A stretch of 33,476 nucleotides of DNA from positions 1 to 33,476 of the forward strand of contig JAFGBL010000017.1 in NCBI GenBank assembly GCA_016933115.1, read 5' to 3'. The notes below the pieces were generated by a model, which searched no databases, was not told the origin of the DNA, and saw only the letters and a program-made list of their open reading frames with translations. The stretch comes from Bacteroidales bacterium (GTDB lineage Bacteria; Bacteroidota; Bacteroidia; Bacteroidales; JAADJA01). Shown piece by piece: positions 8,189 through 17,109 of this stretch. Within the stretch, counting starts at the first letter, position 1. Each line of letters opens with the position of its first letter. Both the position numbers and the translations under genes were made by a program.

Positions 8189-8572
8189 ATGATTTTAAAA
8201 ATCAAACTCAGTTTATTAATTTTATCTTTTAGCATCAACCTGCTTCATGAATTCGTTCCGCATTCCCATGTGGATTATTCACAGACTGCGCTCGGTATAT
8301 CAAAGAATTCGGCTGAAGATAGCTTCCTTGCCAGTATTGAAAAAATTATATCATTTAATCTTGGAACGAATCATCTGGAGCATTATAATCAACCTGAGAA
8401 ACATTTTAATATCGGATTTACCCATGATTGTCTGCTGATTTCAATTTGTCCCGATTTCAGGAATTTTAATGATAGTAGTTCCCTTCTAATTACTTCAAGT
8501 GATTGGATATTTAATAGTCAGGAATATTGGAACGAAATAATTGCAAGAGGCCCACCTTCATTCCTTTCTTGA
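8189..8572 (+). CDS. Small His-rich exported or membrane-anchored protein of the metal-efflux operon
   Basis: A 127-residue protein with an N-terminal hydrophobic segment (about residues 3-19, ILKIKLSLLILSFSINLL) followed by a histidine-bearing stretch HEFVPHSHVD. More histidines follow in NHLEHYNQPEKHF and THDC. No catalytic motif is visible. Comparable short proteins with a signal-like helix and His clusters often precede CusA/CzcA genes in Bacteroidota, so a periplasmic metal-binding or sensing role is plausible but inferred. A GGAGA at 8176-8180 lies 8 nt before the ATG at 8189; the GTG at 8186 is the alternative start. It precedes the RND pump gene by 87 nt in the same direction. Confidence 0.6.
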   Translation: MILKIKLSLLILSFSINLLHEFVPHSHVDYSQTALGISKNSAEDSFLASIEKIISFNLGTNHLEHYNQPEKHFNIGFTHDCLLISICPDFRNFNDSSSLLITSSDWIFNSQEYWNEIIARGPPSFLS

Positions 8573-8659
8573 ATTTGAAAGGCTTTGCAAACTGATCAAC
8601 AGGTAAGCTATTTCACAGTTCTTTTCAGTTAGTCAATTTCAAAAAATTACAAATTTTTC

Positions 8660-11600
8660 ATGATAGAAAAAATTATCAGTTTTTCTGTTAAAAACAGGTT
8701 GATAATCGGATTGTTGACCCTGGCGCTGATAGCCTGGGGGGTTTACAGCTTTACGGTTTTACCCATTGATGCAGTGCCCGATATTACCAATAACCAGGTG
8801 CAGGTCATAACGGTTTCACCATCTTTAGCGCCTCAGGAAGTAGAGCAATTTATCACTTTCCCAATTGAAATTGCCATGGCCAATATTCAGGATGTGGTTG
8901 AAATACGCTCTATTTCCCGATCGGGATTATCAGTTGTTACAATTGTATTTAAAGATAAAGTGAGCCCGTTTCTTGCCAGGCAATTGGTCAGTGAACAAAT
9001 AAAGATAGCCGAAGGGGAAATTCCCGAAGGATATGGCAGCCCTGAAATGATGCCGATCACAACAGGTTTGGGAGAGATATATCAATATGTTATCGAACCT
9101 GAACCGGGTTATGAAAAGGTGTATAGTCCGATGGAAATCCGAACGATACAGGATTGGATCGTTAAAAGATATCTTTCAGGAATTCCAGGCATTGTTGAGA
9201 TAAGCAGTTTCGGAGGGTTTCTGAAACAGTATGAAGTATCGGTAGTCCCCAGGACATTGGTAGCCATGGACCTCACCCTGGTGGAGATTTTCGATGCACT
9301 GGAATCAAACAATCAAAACTCCGGCGGAAGCTATATCGAAAAAGGGCCGAATGCCTATTATATCAGGGCTGAGGGGATGATTAATGATATCGGTGATATT
9401 GAAAACATTGTTATCAAGAATAAAAATGGAATTCCCATATTAATAAAGGATGTTGCTGATGTTGGAATCTCATCGCCACCCCGATACGGAGCGATGACCA
9501 AAGACGGGAAAGGAGAAGCTGTTGGCGGGATTACGCTGATGTTGAGAGGTGCCAACACATCAAAGGTGATAGGGGATGTTAAAAAACGCATCGAGGAGGT
9601 TCGCGAAATTTTACCCAAAGGCCTTTCGATCCATGCATACCTTGACCGGGCAGGGCTGATCAACAAAACGATCAACACCGTTTCGAAGAACCTGATCGAA
9701 GGAGGATTGATCGTTATTTTTGTTCTGGTGTTGTTGTTGGGAAATTATCGGGCCGGATTAATTGTCGCTTCCGTGATACCGCTTTCGATGATGTTTGCTT
9801 TTTCGCTGATGAACCTGTTTGGTGTTTCAGCCAACCTGATGAGCCTGGGTGCAATTGACTTTGGGTTGATCGTTGATGGTTCGGTAATAGTAGTGGAAGG
9901 GATCATTCATCAAATGCAGCATCTTTCCAGGAAAACCAAACTCACCCAGCAACAGTTGGATGAAAATATTGTAATAGCCGGTGTAAGGGTAAGCCGGTCG
10001 GCTTTATTTGGCGTTCTGATTATTTTGATTGTTTACCTGCCGATTCTGGCTTTCGAGGGCATTGAAGGGAAAATGTTCAGGCCGATGGCTCAAACCGTAA
10101 GTTTTGCCCTTCTCGGAGCGCTTATTCTTTCTGTTACTTATGTGCCGATGATGTCGTCCTTATTTCTAAGTAAGAAATTAACGACGAAAAAAACAATTTC
10201 AGATAAGATAGTGGCATTTCTTGAGCGCTCTCATCAGCCGGTTCTCGAATTTTCACTAAAAAAAATGAACCTGATGCTGGGCATGATATTAGTCATTTTG
10301 CTTGCCAGTTTTATTTTATTTTCAAGAATGGGTGGTGAATTTATCCCAACCCTGGAAGAAGGTGACCTCGCCGCTCAAATGACGCTGGTGCCGGGATCGT
10401 CACTGAAGGAAAGTGTGGCATCATCAACCAAAGCCGAAAAAATCCTGCTTGAAAATTTCCCTGAGGTCAAGGAAGTAGTTTCGAAGATTGGAACGGCCGA
10501 GATTCCGACAGACCCAATGGCCATTGAAGACGCCGATATTATGATCATTCTGAAAGATAAGGATGAATGGACTTCAGCCCGTACACGTGAAGAACTGGTT
10601 GAAAAAATGAAAGAGAAGTTGTCTGTATTGCCCGGTCTGACTTTTGAATTCCAGCAACCCATCCAACTTCGCTTCAATGAATTGATGACCGGCGTAAAAT
10701 CGGATGTAGCTGTTAAAATTTATGGTGAGAACCTCGATGAACTTTACCTCTCAGCCAATGAAGCAGCTTCTCTCATTCAAAATATCGATGGTGCCGGTGA
10801 CGTGAAAGTGGAACAAATTGTCGGGCTACCTCAACTCCTTGTCAAATATAAAAGGGATCAAATTGCCAATTATGGTTTAAATATTACTGACATTAATAAA
10901 ATTATTAGAATGGCCTACGCTGGGGAGTCGGCGGGTGTTATTTTCGAAGGAGAAAAAAGATTTGACCTGGTTGTGAGGTTGTGCGAAGAATGCAGGAATG
11001 AACTGAAAAGTATTATGAATCTTCGGATCAATCCACCAACCGGAGAAATGATCCTGTTGAGCCAGGTGGCTGATATTTCGATCCAGCAGGGTCCAATGCA
11101 AATATCACGTGATGATACCAAACGGCGCATTACCATTGGGATCAACGTAAGAAACCGGGATGTAGAATCATTTGTAAACGAGGTGAATGATGTGTTGTCA
11201 AAGAACCTGGTGTTACCTCCGGGTTATTACATTACCTACGGCGGACAATTTGAAAACCTGCAGGCTGCCAAGCGTACCTCCAGTATTGCTGTTCCAGTTG
11301 CTTTGGCCATGATCCTGGTGCTATTGTATTTTGCTTTTTATTCACTCCGGCAATCCTTGATGATTTTTACTGCAATTCCTTTGGCTGCAGTCGGTGGAAT
11401 ATGGGCACTTTATATTCGTGGAATGCCTTTCAGTATTTCAGCCGGTGTGGGTTTTATTGCACTGTTTGGTGTAGCTGTTTTAAACGGTATTGTATTGATT
11501 TCTTATTTCAACCAACTTAAAAATGAAGGCATGACAGATGTGATTGAACGGGTAAAAGTCGGAACGAAAGTACGGCTCCGACCGGTATTGATGACCGCCT

Positions 11601-12985
11601 CGGTTGCTGCCTTGGGGTTTATCCCGATGGCCTTATCCACAGCCCCCGGGGCTGAAGTCCAAAAGCCTCTTGCCACGGTGGTTATCGGTGGTTTGATAAC
11701 CTCAACCTTTTTGACCCTGGTAATTTTACCGCTGATTTATGTTTTGTTTAATCATCGTGAAAAAATGAAGTCATCCAATAAAATTTCTGCTACAATTATA
11801 GCATTGCTGATTACTTTTGGTTCGGTTAACCCATTGTCAGGACAATCGAGTGATTCGTCACTATCAATGAATCAAGCGGTTCAATTGGCAATTGAAAATA
11901 ATCTGACTTATCGCAATGCAGGTCTGGAACTTGAAATGGCCAAGAAACTAAAAAAAACAGGTTTTGATTTACCTGCTGCTGAAATTGAATATGACAAGGG
12001 CCAGATCAACTCATCGTACAAGGATTATTATTTGTCCATCAAACAACCTTTCAGTTTCCCGACGGTTTATACATCACAAAACCAATATCAAAAAGATTTC
12101 ATTCGGCTGAATGAAAGCAAATTTAAAATTGCAGAGCAGAATTTAATTGGGGATGTTAAATCAACATATTTGGTTTGGGCCTGGATGTACAGGAAGTTGC
12201 AGATTTTGCAACGAAAAGACAGTGTCTTTTCAGGTTTTCAAAGAGCGGCTGAATTACAATATACTGAGGGTGAAATCAATTATTTGTCTAAAGTAATGGC
12301 TGAAACAGAGGCTCTTGAAATAAGCAATGCCATGGATCAGGCAAAAGCCGACCTGTCCATTGCTGAACAGGAGCTTTTTCAGGTGATACAGACGCAGGGC
12401 AGGTTTAAGCCCCAGGATACTGAAATCAAATTAAAATCACCTATAAAAACTATTGATGCAGATTCAACCATTGACAATTTTCGCATTGATTATTACAGGT
12501 CATTTGCCGAAATGCAGGCTTCTGCTGTCAGAAAACAAAAAAATTACCATTTACCCGGTTTTTATGTTGGTTATTTTAATCAGCAGATTGATGGGCAAAG
12601 CGATTTTAATGGGTGGCAGCTAGGGGCAACACTTCCGCTCTGGTTCTGGTCGCAATCGGGAAAAGTTCAGGCTGCCAAACTGGATCAGGAGATCGCTGAA
12701 AACAATCTTGAGAAAGAATTAGCCAATTCAGGTATTGAGCTAAAAAAATTATCATTGGCTCTGGCAAAATATGAAAACTCACTGAAATATTATGAGGGTC
12801 AGGCTTTGAAGCAAGCTGAACTTGTATTGCTCAATACGCAAAAAAGTTTTGAACTGGGTGAGATCAGCTATATTGAGTATGTAAGGAATTCGGGCTTAGC
12901 ATTCGATATTCGGTTAAATTACCTCGAAACTTTGAACAACTATAATCAGACAGTTATTGAAATTGAAAATCTTCTTGCCAAATAA
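8660..12985 (+). CDS. CzcA/CusA-family heavy-metal RND efflux pump fused to a TolC-like outer-membrane factor
   Basis: A 1441-residue fusion. Residues 1 to about 1035 are a complete heavy-metal-efflux RND permease: it starts MIEKIISFSVKNRLI, has PIDAVPDITNNQVQV, and carries D400-F-G with D406 and E413 in DFGLIVDGSVIVVE. This intramembrane acidic signature is that of CzcA-type divalent pumps (Zn, Co, Cd, Ni) rather than Cu/Ag-type CusA. From about M1036 a signal-peptide-like helix ending near SGQSS leads into one outer-membrane-factor domain (about 380 residues, coiled-coil and barrel repeats, SLSMNQAVQLAIENN start). Such fusions are widespread in Bacteroidota. It should expel metal from periplasm or cytosol across the outer membrane with the adaptor encoded 6 nt downstream. 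No separate TolC gene is present. Confidence 0.92.
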   Translation: MIEKIISFSVKNRLIIGLLTLALIAWGVYSFTVLPIDAVPDITNNQVQVITVSPSLAPQEVEQFITFPIEIAMANIQDVVEIRSISRSGLSVVTIVFKDKVSPFLARQLVSEQIKIAEGEIPEGYGSPEMMPITTGLGEIYQYVIEPEPGYEKVYSPMEIRTIQDWIVKRYLSGIPGIVEISSFGGFLKQYEVSVVPRTLVAMDLTLVEIFDALESNNQNSGGSYIEKGPNAYYIRAEGMINDIGDIENIVIKNKNGIPILIKDVADVGISSPPRYGAMTKDGKGEAVGGITLMLRGANTSKVIGDVKKRIEEVREILPKGLSIHAYLDRAGLINKTINTVSKNLIEGGLIVIFVLVLLLGNYRAGLIVASVIPLSMMFAFSLMNLFGVSANLMSLGAIDFGLIVDGSVIVVEGIIHQMQHLSRKTKLTQQQLDENIVIAGVRVSRSALFGVLIILIVYLPILAFEGIEGKMFRPMAQTVSFALLGALILSVTYVPMMSSLFLSKKLTTKKTISDKIVAFLERSHQPVLEFSLKKMNLMLGMILVILLASFILFSRMGGEFIPTLEEGDLAAQMTLVPGSSLKESVASSTKAEKILLENFPEVKEVVSKIGTAEIPTDPMAIEDADIMIILKDKDEWTSARTREELVEKMKEKLSVLPGLTFEFQQPIQLRFNELMTGVKSDVAVKIYGENLDELYLSANEAASLIQNIDGAGDVKVEQIVGLPQLLVKYKRDQIANYGLNITDINKIIRMAYAGESAGVIFEGEKRFDLVVRLCEECRNELKSIMNLRINPPTGEMILLSQVADISIQQGPMQISRDDTKRRITIGINVRNRDVESFVNEVNDVLSKNLVLPPGYYITYGGQFENLQAAKRTSSIAVPVALAMILVLLYFAFYSLRQSLMIFTAIPLAAVGGIWALYIRGMPFSISAGVGFIALFGVAVLNGIVLISYFNQLKNEGMTDVIERVKVGTKVRLRPVLMTASVAALGFIPMALSTAPGAEVQKPLATVVIGGLITSTFLTLVILPLIYVLFNHREKMKSSNKISATIIALLITFGSVNPLSGQSSDSSLSMNQAVQLAIENNLTYRNAGLELEMAKKLKKTGFDLPAAEIEYDKGQINSSYKDYYLSIKQPFSFPTVYTSQNQYQKDFIRLNESKFKIAEQNLIGDVKSTYLVWAWMYRKLQILQRKDSVFSGFQRAAELQYTEGEINYLSKVMAETEALEISNAMDQAKADLSIAEQELFQVIQTQGRFKPQDTEIKLKSPIKTIDADSTIDNFRIDYYRSFAEMQASAVRKQKNYHLPGFYVGYFNQQIDGQSDFNGWQLGATLPLWFWSQSGKVQAAKLDQEIAENNLEKELANSGIELKKLSLALAKYENSLKYYEGQALKQAELVLLNTQKSFELGEISYIEYVRNSGLAFDIRLNYLETLNNYNQTVIEIENLLAK

Positions 12986-12991
12986 CAGAAT

Positions 12992-14149
12992 ATGAAAACA
13001 ATAAATATAATACTGATAATTGCGCTTCTGATCGGATTTATCGGTTGTAATTCTGGTTCAAAACAAACAGAAGAGATTACCGGTCAACCCGATTTAACCA
13101 AAGTTACATTGACCAGGGATAAAATCATCAGGTCGGGGATATTGTTAGGTGCCATAAAAAAAGAATTGCTTTCCCAGGACGTTCATGCACGCGGAAAGGT
13201 AACAGTTGCTCCTCATAAACAAGCATCTTTAACGGCTTTAATGGGCGGTGTTGTCAAGGATATCAGGGTGGTCAAGGATCAATATGTTAAAAAAGGAGAA
13301 GTTCTTGCCACGTATTCAGATCCGGGACTGGTTCAGGCACAACAGGATTATCTTCAATCACAAAGCGACCTGGAATACTTTGAGAAGGAGTTAAATCGTC
13401 AAAAGGCATTAAAAAAAGAAAACATCAGTTCGGATAAGGAATTCCAATTGACACAATCGAAATTTCAGGAATCCAGGTATGCATTTGAAGCTAACAAGGC
13501 GAAAATGGAGATGCTGAATATGAATATGGAGGAACTGAATGAAGGCATCATAAGTAATAATCTTCCGATTTTGAGCCCATTCAATGGAGTGGTCCACAAG
13601 ATCAATGTAAACGTTGGAAAGTATGCCGAGGAACAAACGGTACTTTTTGAAGTGATCGATCGTTCGGAAATGCAGTTGGAGATTGCCGTGTTTGAAAAAG
13701 ATATTCACCTGGTAAAAAAGGGCCAACGGGTCACCTTTGCACCCACCTCACAAACAGAAAATATTTATGAAGCTTATGTGAAATCCATTGGTTCTATTGT
13801 TGAGCCTGAAGCAAGGGTGGTGAATGTGCTGGCAAATATAAAAGGAGAAATTCCTAATTTGATCCCGGGAATGTTTGTCTCAAGCGAAATCCATACCAGC
13901 GAGCAATACCTGGACGCCTTGCCTGAAGAAGCCATTATTATTGAAAATGATAGTAAAAAATATGGTTTTTATACTTTTGATGATAGTTTAAGTACTGAAA
14001 TGACCTTTCACCGATTCAATGTTATTACAGGATATGTTGAAGATGGATACATTCAGGTTGAACCGGTTGAACAATTTCCTGAAAATGCAAAGGTTGTATT
14101 GAAGGGTGTTTATTACATCAAGGCGGAGATCATGAAAAACAGTGAATAA
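12992..14149 (+). CDS. RND efflux periplasmic adaptor, CusB/CzcB (HlyD-type) lipoprotein
   Basis: A 385-residue membrane-fusion protein. A lipobox LIGFIGC puts the lipidated cysteine at C19, anchoring it to a membrane facing the periplasm. A biotinyl-lipoyl half motif (GKVTVAPHKQASLTALMGGVVKDI), a helical hairpin of alternating Gln, Glu and Lys (about residues 110-190) and a returning lipoyl half (LPILSPFNGVVHKINVNVGKYA) follow in the usual order, then beta-barrel and membrane-proximal domains. It bridges the RND permease to the outer-membrane channel. It starts 6 nt after the pump gene and is the last gene of that operon. Its stop abuts the convergent barrel gene with no base between. Confidence 0.9.
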   Translation: MKTINIILIIALLIGFIGCNSGSKQTEEITGQPDLTKVTLTRDKIIRSGILLGAIKKELLSQDVHARGKVTVAPHKQASLTALMGGVVKDIRVVKDQYVKKGEVLATYSDPGLVQAQQDYLQSQSDLEYFEKELNRQKALKKENISSDKEFQLTQSKFQESRYAFEANKAKMEMLNMNMEELNEGIISNNLPILSPFNGVVHKINVNVGKYAEEQTVLFEVIDRSEMQLEIAVFEKDIHLVKKGQRVTFAPTSQTENIYEAYVKSIGSIVEPEARVVNVLANIKGEIPNLIPGMFVSSEIHTSEQYLDALPEEAIIIENDSKKYGFYTFDDSLSTEMTFHRFNVITGYVEDGYIQVEPVEQFPENAKVVLKGVYYIKAEIMKNSE

Positions 14150-14968
14150 TTACCTTGGTATTCGCCAACACAATCCAAAATTAACAAAGTAGTAATTCAA
14201 ATCGCTGTCGAGACCGTATCCAGAAGAAAAATCAAGTTGGAGGTTGGGAGCGATTAAATATGTTAGTCCTCCATCTATCTTGTGATGTGGGTTATCGCCA
14301 TTGGCCGAAGTACCATAAACTTCAGCATAGGCTCCAAATTTAGCGGTGATTTCAAAACCCAAAACTACGGAATATACGAAAAGTCCGTCGGCGTTTTCTC
14401 CATTGTTTGCATATCCCAGGTTATAGCCCAGTGAAAGAAAATCAGTTATTGTATGAGACGCTAAGAATTTCAATGATGAGTAAGTGTAGCTGGGCCTGTA
14501 ATCTGTATTTCCAACTGAATTAAAAGTCAGATCTGCCAGAAATGAAATCTGGGGTACAAGTCCTTTTTCTTCCGTAATAAAAATTTTAAACCCAGCCTGA
14601 AGCGGCCCTAATCCTTTTTGAATTGAATCCATTGCATTTGAATGATCAACCAAATTTGATCGTTGATAATAACCCCCCAGTCTCAATTCCAGATTGTCAA
14701 AAATGCCATATCTGAGCAAGGTCGTTCCCAATCCCCAGTTCTTAAATTCAAGCTGATTTTCCTTAAAGTTTTCATAAACGAAACCGGTTTCTATCTGCAA
14801 TGTGTTTTTAGGAACCGTAATGGATGATTCTGTTTGATCGGGCCGGTCGGTCACCAAATCGTGAACTTTTGGTTTGGAATGGTTCCCGGGTTCGGCGGTA
14901 TTTTGTTCCTGCGAATAGGAGCAAATAAATACAATGAATAAAACTAATAATACAATTAATTTTTTCAT
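14150..14968 (-). CDS. Outer-membrane beta-barrel transporter-like protein (phenol MetA-degradation family)
   Basis: A 272-residue exported protein: a hydrophobic signal segment (KKLIVLLVLFIVFICSYSQ) precedes VTDRPDQTESS, the conserved opening of the Phenol_MetA_deg-type barrel family. Alternating amphipathic strands rich in Tyr, Phe and Gly continue to the C-terminal CWRIPR. It is clearly paralogous to the preceding gene (shared TDRP/ADRP opening, LGTT-RYG-F-NLE block, GLGPLQAGFK/GIGPISAGFK, YFV--GL-WRIP ending). Function in this family is not well defined; a passive outer-membrane channel is likely. Its place downstream of zupT suggests a role with metal entry, which is inference. Both paralogues end in a non-aromatic residue, unusual for a classic barrel end signal. 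Confidence 0.75.
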   Translation of the reverse strand: MKKLIVLLVLFIVFICSYSQEQNTAEPGNHSKPKVHDLVTDRPDQTESSITVPKNTLQIETGFVYENFKENQLEFKNWGLGTTLLRYGIFDNLELRLGGYYQRSNLVDHSNAMDSIQKGLGPLQAGFKIFITEEKGLVPQISFLADLTFNSVGNTDYRPSYTYSSLKFLASHTITDFLSLGYNLGYANNGENADGLFVYSVVLGFEITAKFGAYAEVYGTSANGDNPHHKIDGGLTYLIAPNLQLDFSSGYGLDSDLNYYFVNFGLCWRIPR

Positions 14969-14983
14969 AACTTAAATTTACCG

Positions 14984-15775
14984 TTAATTCGGTATCCTCC
15001 ACGACAAGCCGGCACTCACAAAATACCGGTCAACATCCTTATCAAATCCCATCCCTCCTGAAATATCGGCTTGCAGATTATTCCTGATCCGGAAGGTCAA
15101 TCCTGCATCTGCAAGGTGATTTGGAAGGTTTCCGTGATCAAAATTGCCGTATACTTCGATAAATGACCAAACTAAGTGACTTATTTTAAAACCTAAAAAC
15201 ACAGCATACAGGAAATATCCGTCCGGATTTTCACCGTTGTATCCGAAACCGCCATTGTATCCAAGTGTGAACCTTTTACTCAAGGTATGAGAACAAACCA
15301 GTTTTCCTATCGGATAGCTGTATGTCGGGCTAAAATGTTCATGCCCCAGGTACCTGATAGTGATATTCCCCACGATAGCCATTTGGGGACGAATGCCTTT
15401 TTCCTTCACTACAAAAACCTTGAACCCGGCAGAGATAGGTCCTATACCGCTAATGGTAGAATCTGTTTCTTCGGTTTCGGACTTGATATTGACGATTTCA
15501 AAACTTCCCGATGCCCTGACTTCAAGGTTTTCAAAAACACCGTACCTGATCATGGTGGTTCCAAGGCTAATTTGTTCGATTTCATCCTGTGGTTCATTCC
15601 TGTTAACATAAATTCCACCCGTTTCAAGTTGGAAATAACATTTTTTCACAAGGTAGGGTGATTCGGCTTGTGTTGGGCGGTCGGCAACAATAGTGGGAAT
15701 TGTATCTGATTGTGCTCCGACTTGGGAGGAAAGAATGAAAAATAATGGGATCAGAATTGGTAAATTTTTTATCAT
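14984..15775 (-). CDS. Outer-membrane beta-barrel transporter-like protein, paralogue of the next gene
   Basis: A 263-residue protein with a clean signal peptide (MIKNLPILIPLFFILSSQVGA then QSD) and the family opening VADRPTQAESP. Strand-like segments such as LGTTMIRYGVFENLEVRASG and GFKVFVVKEKGIRPQ align with the neighbouring 272-residue protein, showing a tandem duplication with considerable divergence. It sits 11 nt downstream of zupT and 15 nt upstream of its paralogue, so the three are almost certainly one transcript. An outer-membrane pore feeding the ZupT importer is the simplest reading, but no substrate motif is visible. Confidence 0.75.
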   Translation of the reverse strand: MIKNLPILIPLFFILSSQVGAQSDTIPTIVADRPTQAESPYLVKKCYFQLETGGIYVNRNEPQDEIEQISLGTTMIRYGVFENLEVRASGSFEIVNIKSETEETDSTISGIGPISAGFKVFVVKEKGIRPQMAIVGNITIRYLGHEHFSPTYSYPIGKLVCSHTLSKRFTLGYNGGFGYNGENPDGYFLYAVFLGFKISHLVWSFIEVYGNFDHGNLPNHLADAGLTFRIRNNLQADISGGMGFDKDVDRYFVSAGLSWRIPN

Positions 15776-15786
15776 AATGTTGATAG

Positions 15787-16611
15787 TTAAATGAATAGGA
15801 GCAAGCTAATCGCCATGACCACCATTCCTGCCATCAAGCCGTAAATGGACAGGTGGTGCTCGCCGTATTCCCGCGCCGATGGAAGTAATTCATCCAGTGA
15901 AATGAATACCATAATCCCCGCAACGCCGGCGAATAGAACTCCAAAAACAACCGGCGACATAAAAGGCAACAGGATCAGAAATCCGATGAGGGCACCTATC
16001 GGTTCTGCCAGGCCTGATAAAAAAGATAAACGGAATGCCTTGCGACGGCTTCCTGTTGCATAAAAAATAGGTACTGAAACAGCAATGCCTTCGGGAATAT
16101 TGTGAATGGCAATGGCTACTGCGATGGCTATCCCAAGGCTGGGCTCGGTGAGGGCTGCAGTGAACGTGGCCAGCCCTTCCGGGAAATTATGGATGGCAAT
16201 GGCCAGGGCTGTAAATGTCCCCATACGCATGAGTTTATGGTTATTCTGCTCAGTAACCTTTTTTGCTTCATCCATCTCCTCTACCAACCTGATTTCATGG
16301 GGATTTTCAACATTGGGAATAAGTTTATCAATAATGGCGATGAGTAAGATCCCTCCAAAAAAAGCAGCGACTGTAGTCCAGTATCCACCTCTTACTCCCA
16401 ACTCTATTATCAGTTCATCCCTGGCTTTAACGATGATCTCAACAAATGAAACATAGATCATCACACCTGCTGAAAATCCCAGAGAAACGGACAGGAATTT
16501 TGTATTTGTTCGTTTGGCAAAAAAAGCAATTGCACTGCCAATCCCTGTTGAAAGTCCGGCAAATAGTGTAAGCCCAAAGGCCAATAAAATTGAATGTAAG
16601 TCGTAATCCAT
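15787..16611 (-). CDS. zupT: ZIP-family divalent metal importer, ZupT-like
   Basis: A 274-residue inner-membrane ZIP transporter, slightly longer than E. coli ZupT (257). The two diagnostic metal-site helices are intact: [13 protein letters not shown] and, 39 residues later, [16 protein letters not shown], both with HNxPEG. A cytosolic loop rich in Glu, Lys and His ([17 protein letters not shown]) lies between the helices, as in the family. It imports Zn2+ and probably other divalent cations such as Fe2+ or Mn2+ into the cytosol. It is the first gene of an operon with two outer-membrane barrel genes. No clear TAnnTTTG box was found in the 100 nt upstream. Confidence 0.92.
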   Translation of the reverse strand: MDYDLHSILLAFGLTLFAGLSTGIGSAIAFFAKRTNTKFLSVSLGFSAGVMIYVSFVEIIVKARDELIIELGVRGGYWTTVAAFFGGILLIAIIDKLIPNVENPHEIRLVEEMDEAKKVTEQNNHKLMRMGTFTALAIAIHNFPEGLATFTAALTEPSLGIAIAVAIAIHNIPEGIAVSVPIFYATGSRRKAFRLSFLSGLAEPIGALIGFLILLPFMSPVVFGVLFAGVAGIMVFISLDELLPSAREYGEHHLSIYGLMAGMVVMAISLLLFI

Positions 16612-16712
16612 ACCTGGTTCGGATTAATTCGTGGATAATTATTTTTCCCTGCAAGTCAAAGTTTTAGTCAATCATTTGATTTTGAACTTAAGTTTTTCCG
16701 ATTAAAAAACAT

Positions 16713-16916
16713 TCAAATATAATATTCGTAATTATTAATTCCCTGCCTGGGTTCTTTTTTTCTTTTCTCAGCATTTTCGAGTACCTTAAGTTTATCCTCA
16801 GAATTTAAAAAAAGCCAACCGGTAATTTCTTTCATCGATCGGTAGCAACCCATACAAATTCCGTCTTCATCATACTTGCATATGTTAATGCAAGGGCTTT
16901 TAACGTCTTTTCCCAT
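16713..16916 (-). CDS. DUF1289 family small cysteine-rich protein
   Basis: A 67-residue protein with the DUF1289 signature: SPCINIC, then a spaced CMGCYR, then EITGW. The four cysteines (CxxxC and CxxC) likely bind a metal, probably Zn or an Fe-S cluster. The family function is unknown; members often sit beside redox or metal genes. It is complete and monocistronic, with a -7 box upstream. Confidence 0.88.
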   Translation of the reverse strand: MGKDVKSPCINICKYDEDGICMGCYRSMKEITGWLFLNSEDKLKVLENAEKRKKEPRQGINNYEYYI

Positions 16917-16943
16917 TTTGATAGTTCAGAAAATTCAACTTTA

Positions 16944-16951
16944 CAAATGTA
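16944..16951 (-). promoter_or_regulatory. Candidate -7 promoter box for the DUF1289 gene
   Basis: The minus strand reads TACATTTG, a TAnnTTTG match, 27 bases before the start at 16916. No -33 TTG at usual spacing was seen. Confidence 0.45.
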
Positions 16952-17109
16952 TAAATAAAGCTAAATAACGAAATATAAGGAGTCCTTATTCGGAATTTTT
17001 ATTTGGAATACTTATATCCTTTGGATGATTAAAAGTAATCCGGATGTTTAGTTAGTTGATCCCTGTAACTTTTATGCAGTATTCAAGTATATTTGGAACT
17101 TTATGCCAG

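Noticed and set aside
16102-16456. Forward-strand open frames inside zupT and similar long antisense frames inside the other metal genes
   Set aside because: They are shadows of strongly conserved genes on the opposite strand and carry no domain signatures.
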